DNA of 42,581 nucleotides. It comes from an uncultured Bacilli bacterium. Lineage in GTDB: Bacteria; Bacillota_I; Bacilli_A; RF39; UBA660. The notes beneath the pieces were generated by a model, which was not told the DNA's origin, ran no database searches, and saw only the letters and a list, made by a program, of their open reading frames with translations. The DNA is taken from the NCBI GenBank assembly GCA_947629255.1, contig CANRDF010000007.1, positions 1-42,581 of the forward strand, given 5' to 3'. Shown here piece by piece: positions 37,602 through 42,581 of this stretch (position 1 is its first letter; the number at the start of each line of letters is the position of its first letter). A program made the translations under genes and the position numbers.

Positions 37602-39236
37602 ATGCAGATGGTGGAAATTACATATAATGGGAATAAAAAAGAATTTGAAAAAGGAACTCTTTATTATGAGATTGCCCAAAGTTTTCATGTGGATGATGCC
37701 ATTGCGGTCAAAATGGGAAATGAAGTTGTTTCTTTAGATAGTAAAGTGTTAAATAATGGAGACATTGAATTTTTAAATGTGACTTCATTATCCGGTTATA
37801 AAATTTATCAATCAGCTTTAAAATTTTTATTTTTAGTGGCTGTAAAAGAGTTATTTCCAAATAGTGAAGTTCAATTTTTACATAGTGTACCAAAAGGAAT
37901 TTTAAGTGAAATCGAAGTAGATCAGAATTTAACTAATGAGGATATTTCTAGAATTAAAGGTAAAATGGCTGAGATGGTTGAACAGAAACTCCGGTTTCAA
38001 AAATATAATTTAGATGTTAAAGATGCTTATAACTATTTAAAAGAGAAAGGATATACTGAAAAAGCAAGCAATATTCAGTCTCTAGCGAATGAAGTTGTAA
38101 CGATGTATCGACTAAAAAATGAACTGAATTATTTTTATAATATTATGCCTTATGACACGAGTGTAATGAATCGTTTTGAACTAGTCTTTTTAGGAAGAAA
38201 TCGCGTGGTTCTTGTTTGTCCAAATGTCGTGAGTGGAAGTAACATTCCGGAATATGTCCATTATGAAAATATTGTAAGTAACTTTATGTCAACAAAGAAA
38301 TGGTTAAAAAGAATGGGAGTTTCCTATTTAGCTCAGATGAATGATTTAGTAAGTCAGTCTAAAATCAATGATTTTATTGAATCCAATGAGATTGCTTTTC
38401 AAAGTGATATTAGAGATGCTTGCGATAAGATTATTTCAATGCGAGATGTAAGAATGGTTTTAATATCAGGACCATCTTCTAGTGGAAAAACAACGACAAT
38501 GAAACGACTTGGGGCATACCTTAGAAGTCGAGGGTTTGATCCCGTGGGGTTATCTACAGATGATTTTTTTGTAGATAGAGAAAAGACTCCTAAATGTGAA
38601 AATGGGGAATATGATTTTGAATGTTTACAAGCAATTGATTTAGAATTATTAAGCAATACTATTAAAAAATTATTAGATGGAGAATGTGTGGAAATTCCAG
38701 AGTACGATTTTATTAATGGTAAGAAAAAGTTTACTGGAAAAAAATTACAGTTACATGAAAATAGTATGCTTTTAATTGAAGGACTTCATTGTTTAAATGA
38801 TGATCTTTTACCATTTATTGATAATAAATATAAATTTAAAATTTATTTAAGTCCATTTATTCCTCTTAATATTGATAGACATAATTACATATCCACATTA
38901 GATTTAAGGTTATTTAGAAGAATTGTTCGTGATAATCGAACGAGAGGAAAAACTGTGTCTGATACGATTCGTGAATGGCAAGTGGTAAGGTCTGGAGAAG
39001 AAAAATATATTTTTCCCTATGTGTATCAAGCCGACATGATTATCAATACAGCACTTGCTTATGAAGTTGGGGTTTTAAAAGTTTATGTGACTCCACTTCT
39101 TCATTCAGTAGGGATGGATTCAAAATATTATAATGAAGCAAAAAGACTTATACAAAGCTTGCAAGTATTTTTTACTATTCCTGGTGAGTTGGTTCCAAAG
39201 GAATCTATATTAAGAGAATTTATTGGGGAAAAATGA
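37602..39236 (+). CDS. TGS-domain nucleoside (uridine) kinase
   Basis: N-terminal TGS-like domain; LISGPSSSGKTTTMKRLGAYLRSRGFDPVGLSTDDFFVDRE. Confidence 0.9.
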   Translation: MQMVEITYNGNKKEFEKGTLYYEIAQSFHVDDAIAVKMGNEVVSLDSKVLNNGDIEFLNVTSLSGYKIYQSALKFLFLVAVKELFPNSEVQFLHSVPKGILSEIEVDQNLTNEDISRIKGKMAEMVEQKLRFQKYNLDVKDAYNYLKEKGYTEKASNIQSLANEVVTMYRLKNELNYFYNIMPYDTSVMNRFELVFLGRNRVVLVCPNVVSGSNIPEYVHYENIVSNFMSTKKWLKRMGVSYLAQMNDLVSQSKINDFIESNEIAFQSDIRDACDKIISMRDVRMVLISGPSSSGKTTTMKRLGAYLRSRGFDPVGLSTDDFFVDREKTPKCENGEYDFECLQAIDLELLSNTIKKLLDGECVEIPEYDFINGKKKFTGKKLQLHENSMLLIEGLHCLNDDLLPFIDNKYKFKIYLSPFIPLNIDRHNYISTLDLRLFRRIVRDNRTRGKTVSDTIREWQVVRSGEEKYIFPYVYQADMIINTALAYEVGVLKVYVTPLLHSVGMDSKYYNEAKRLIQSLQVFFTIPGELVPKESILREFIGEK

Positions 39237-39268
39237 GAATAATAAAGGAAAGAAAGAAGGCTTAAAAA

Positions 39269-40279
39269 ATGATTAAAGTTGCAATTAATGGGTTTGGAAG
39301 AATTGGAAGATTAGCATTTCGAGAGATGATTACAGGAGTAGATTTTGATGTTGTCGCGATTAACGATTTAACACAAGCAGAAGATTTGGCTTATTTACTT
39401 AAGTATGATACAAATCATCGAAGATTTCATGAGAATGAAATTACTGCTCAAGAAAATTATATTGTGATTAGTAATCAAAAAAAAATTCCTGTGTTTTCAG
39501 AAAGTGATCCTGAAAAACTTCCTTGGTCATCTTTAGGAGTTGATTTAGTTTTAGAGTGTACAGGACATTTTACGGATTATGATGGAGCGATGAAACATAT
39601 TCGGGCAGGGGCTAAAAAGGTTTTAATTTCTGCTCCTGGAAAAGGAGACATGAAAACCATTGTGTATGGAGTGAATGAATCTATTTTAGATGGAACAGAG
39701 CAAATCGTGTCTGCGGCTTCTTGTACGACCAATTGCTTAGCACCTGTACTTCATGTTCTTCATAAAAACTTTGGAATTCAAAAAGGATATATGAGTACCA
39801 TCCATGCATATACAAATGATCAAGCTACTTTAGATATTGCTCATAAAAAAGGATATTTATCTCGCCGTGGTAGAGCATGCGCGATGAATATTGTTCCAGC
39901 TTCTACTGGGGCTGCCACAGCAATTGGAAAAGTAATTCCTGAGTTAGAAGGAAAGTTAAATGGAGTTGCCTACCGTGTACCAGTAAGTGATGGATCAATG
40001 ATTGATTTGGTTTTAGAGCTTCGAACTAAAGCTAGTGTAGAAGAAATTAATAAAGTCTTAATTCAAAATGAGTCTGTTGCCTTAAAAACAACGAATGACC
40101 CAGTTGTATCTAGTGATGTCATTGGGGAAGATGTAGGTGCTTTAGTAGATTTATCCTTAACAAGTTTGGTTTCTACTGAAACCGGGGACTTAGTGAAAGT
40201 GGTTGCATGGTACGACAATGAACTTGGATATACCGCTCAGATGATGCGAACTGCAAAGTGCTTATTTAAACACATATAA
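39269..40279 (+). CDS. gap: Type I glyceraldehyde-3-phosphate dehydrogenase
   Basis: VAINGFGRIGRLAFREM, SAASCTTNCLAPVLHVL, WYDNELGYTAQM. Confidence 0.97.
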   Translation: MIKVAINGFGRIGRLAFREMITGVDFDVVAINDLTQAEDLAYLLKYDTNHRRFHENEITAQENYIVISNQKKIPVFSESDPEKLPWSSLGVDLVLECTGHFTDYDGAMKHIRAGAKKVLISAPGKGDMKTIVYGVNESILDGTEQIVSAASCTTNCLAPVLHVLHKNFGIQKGYMSTIHAYTNDQATLDIAHKKGYLSRRGRACAMNIVPASTGAATAIGKVIPELEGKLNGVAYRVPVSDGSMIDLVLELRTKASVEEINKVLIQNESVALKTTNDPVVSSDVIGEDVGALVDLSLTSLVSTETGDLVKVVAWYDNELGYTAQMMRTAKCLFKHI

Positions 40280-40300
40280 AAAAGAGATTTGAGTCTCTTT

Positions 40301-40522
40301 TTATTTTTTCTTTTCACTTGATAAAGTCATATCAATATCATTGATTTCTAGTATTTTTAAAAAATCATCAAAACTAATTTTTATTTCTCCTCGTTCCGCT
40401 TTTGCTGTCCAGCCTCTTGTTTTATTTAAGTCTTTGGCAAAACTTGTTTGCGTTTTTCCACTATTCTCACGGATAAAGCGAATAATATCTTTGGAATTAT
40501 AATTATTACAATTTATACGCAT
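40301..40522 (-). CDS. XRE-like HTH regulator (module 4)
   Basis: IIRFIRENSGKTQTSFAKDLNKTRGWTAKAERGEIKISFDDFLKILE. Confidence 0.85.
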   Translation of the reverse strand: MRINCNNYNSKDIIRFIRENSGKTQTSFAKDLNKTRGWTAKAERGEIKISFDDFLKILEINDIDMTLSSEKKK

Positions 40523-40571
40523 AGGATCACCATCTTTAAAATTTTATCATGTCTTCTTTTTAATATTTAGG

Positions 40572-40640
40572 TTTGTATATTGACACGGTACAAAGAAATA
40601 AATTATAATATTAAAAATATGTATAGTGATAAGATACAAA
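40572..40640. promoter_or_regulatory. Two TTTGTA-N11-TACAAA operators around TTGACA-N18-TATAAT promoter (module 4)
   Basis: 40572-40594 TTTGTA-N11-TACAAA; 40618-40640 TATGTA-N11-TACAAA; -35 40580-40585; -10 40604-40609. Confidence 0.72.
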
Positions 40641-40656
40641 ACGGGAGAGTGATTTC

Positions 40657-42480
40657 ATGAAACTGGAGAAGTTTAAAGAACGGGATAACAAAAGAATAGG
40701 GATCATAGTATTTACCATAGCTTGTATCTTATTAGTCAGTGGAGTTATACTCTATCGAACATTTGCCATATTTGAAGTAAAGACAAATCAAAATGTGATT
40801 AATGGTAGTGTTCAAAGTATGGGAGACCTAGAGTTTGCTTTTTATAAAGATAATGACATAGTAAAAGAAGTTCCAAAAAAAGAAGAAGGTTATTCATTAG
40901 ATACAAGCTCTAGTTATTGTGTAGATTTATTAAACAATCAAAAAGTAAGTAATGTAAATTGGAACTATGAAAATTGGAGTGTAGAAATTAAAAATGTTTC
41001 CACTACTAAAACGAAATGTTATCTATATTTCAAACAAATTTATAAGGATCCAGAATTAAATGGAGCTATACCAGATCTTGGAAATGGAAGATTGATACCA
41101 GTTCAAATAAAAGAAGAACAACCAACAGGAATTACGATTCAGAATATGGATGGTATATATGGAGGAAAAGTAGTAAAAGCAGATATCACAGATAAGTGGT
41201 ACAGTTACACAGATAAACAGTGGGCAAATGCAGTCATACTTAAAGATGGTGTGTCAGATAATTATACTCCCGGGCAAGAAATACCAGAAAGTGATATTGA
41301 AAGTTACTTTGTATGGATTCCAAGATATCGTTATCAATTATTTTCTGAAAATTTAAATCAATATAGTTTATCTGATTTAGGTAATATAGATAGTAGTAAA
41401 CCTGAAGATTTAGCTAAGATTCCAAGCAATGTACCAAATATACAAATTGTATTTGAAACAAAAGAAGAAAACGTTACCCAAGGAGTTAAAAAAGGAGATT
41501 GGCTTACTCATCCAGCATTTACAAGTTTTAATAGCAATGGACTTTGGGTGGGTAAATTTGAAACAGGATACAAAGAAGCAATAGATGAAGCTGGTGCTAG
41601 AAAAAATGCCAAAGAAGAAAATAAAGTCATTATAAAGCCGAATGTATATAGTTGGAGAGGTTTACAAATAGGTAATGCTTTTTATAATAGTTATGATTAC
41701 AAACGAGAATTAGAAAGTCATTTAATTAAAAATACAGAATGGGGAGCCGTTGCTTATCTTGCTAGTAGTAAATATGGACTATGTGATGAAGCAACATGTG
41801 AAAATATTATGCTTAATAATAATATTTCTTATATTACAGGGTATTCTTCTAAAACTCAACCAGTATGTGGTTATATTGGTGTGAGTGAAGCTTGTAATAA
41901 TTATGAACGAGCCCCTTTAAATACAAATGGAAATAATACTTATAATTATTTTGATACAAGAAGTAAAGTAGCAAGCACTACCCAAAATTATAGTGGAATT
42001 TATGATATGTCTGGAGGTGCATGGGAAGTTACTATGGGAGTCATGCAAAGCAGTGCAGAAAGCTCTATTCCAGCAACTGGCCCAAATCAAACGAGTAATT
42101 CCGGATTTAACGGACCATATTCTAATGCAGATGGAAAGAAAGAAGATGGATTTCTTTGGCCTAGTAAAAAATATTATGATTTATATGATTATGATACTTC
42201 TATTAATACATACAACAGAGGAATATTGGGAGATGCAACGAAAGAGATTGAAACATTTTTTGCAATCCATTACTATAGTGTAACTTCAGGATCTTATTAT
42301 CATCAGAATTATTATAGTAGTTATCAAACAGATTCTGCTCAGTTTGTAAGAAATATACAACCTTGGTTTGTGCGTGGAGGACATTGGAATTATGGCTCTG
42401 GCTCTGGAATTATGGCTTTTGGTATGTCTGATGGAAATTTGGATTCTGGACATGGGTTTCGTATTGCTCTAGCTCCATAA
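40657..42480 (+). CDS. Single-TM anchored putative surface protein with FGE-sulfatase/C-type-lectin-like C-terminal fold (module 4)
   Basis: Shared anchor ILYRTFAIFEVKTNQNVI; C-term PWFVRGGHWNYGSGSGIMAFGMSDGNLDSGHGFRIALAP. Confidence 0.8.
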   Translation: MKLEKFKERDNKRIGIIVFTIACILLVSGVILYRTFAIFEVKTNQNVINGSVQSMGDLEFAFYKDNDIVKEVPKKEEGYSLDTSSSYCVDLLNNQKVSNVNWNYENWSVEIKNVSTTKTKCYLYFKQIYKDPELNGAIPDLGNGRLIPVQIKEEQPTGITIQNMDGIYGGKVVKADITDKWYSYTDKQWANAVILKDGVSDNYTPGQEIPESDIESYFVWIPRYRYQLFSENLNQYSLSDLGNIDSSKPEDLAKIPSNVPNIQIVFETKEENVTQGVKKGDWLTHPAFTSFNSNGLWVGKFETGYKEAIDEAGARKNAKEENKVIIKPNVYSWRGLQIGNAFYNSYDYKRELESHLIKNTEWGAVAYLASSKYGLCDEATCENIMLNNNISYITGYSSKTQPVCGYIGVSEACNNYERAPLNTNGNNTYNYFDTRSKVASTTQNYSGIYDMSGGAWEVTMGVMQSSAESSIPATGPNQTSNSGFNGPYSNADGKKEDGFLWPSKKYYDLYDYDTSINTYNRGILGDATKEIETFFAIHYYSVTSGSYYHQNYYSSYQTDSAQFVRNIQPWFVRGGHWNYGSGSGIMAFGMSDGNLDSGHGFRIALAP

Positions 42481-42552
42481 TCTAATTTGTAAAAACGTAT
42501 TGACTGTAGATTTGTCAAACAAAAGTGACAAAGTCACGACAATCCAACGATA

Positions 42553-42578
42553 GATTATTTTAACTTGTTAAAATAATC
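42553..42578. repeat. Perfect 12-bp inverted repeat hairpin
   Basis: GATTATTTTAAC-TT-GTTAAAATAATC. Confidence 0.75.
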
Positions 42579-42581
42579 ACG

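Noticed and set aside
1-42581. Reverse transcriptase (DGR RT) or invertase/recombinase gene in the window
   Set aside because: No listed ORF shows RT (YxDD-type) or site-specific recombinase motifs; any such enzyme must be encoded elsewhere.

Overview
Low-GC Bacillota-type chromosomal window. The host is probably a spore-forming or formerly spore-forming gut Bacilli lineage, inferred from GerQ, WhiA, ClpC and the T-box. The housekeeping backbone is lysS (with T-box), a YfcC-like transporter, clpC, secE-nusG, rplK-rplA-rplJ-rplL, lemA-like, gerQ-like, yitT-like, ftsE-ftsX-M23 hydrolase, whiA, clpP, a TGS-domain nucleoside kinase and gap. Inserted between these blocks are five two-gene modules. 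Each pairs a small XRE/HTH regulator with a divergently transcribed, single-TM-anchored surface protein (module 1: 253-1784; module 2: 9024-10704; module 5: 15862-19756; module 3: 26110-27719; module 4: 40301-42480). The surface proteins are mosaic. Four share an almost invariant N-terminal anchor (ILYRTFAIFEVKT.QNVI.G). Four share a C-terminal domain (GLYE...YVTFN...WRIIGLVN...PTLYL) with a hypervariable segment before PTLYL. Each intergenic region carries its own palindromic operator family, placed in modules 1 and 3 over a TTGACT-N17-TATAAT promoter. Module 5 splits the usual secE-nusG-rplK-rplA order by about 8 kb and ends in a sharply bounded GC-rich (about 59% by hand count) island rich in NNY codons, which looks like a diversity-generating retroelement variable region or a converted cassette. 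No reverse transcriptase is visible in the window. Other points of note: a MITE-like element (TIRs plus 8-9 bp target duplication) inserted in a terminator stem, a Ku/LigD-ligase NHEJ locus with tandem 33-bp and 32-bp repeats flanking ku, an AbiE-type TA pair, a DUF4143 ATPase bracketed by near-identical hairpins, a HELSH-containing lipoprotein with about 590-bp internal duplication, and two decayed genes.
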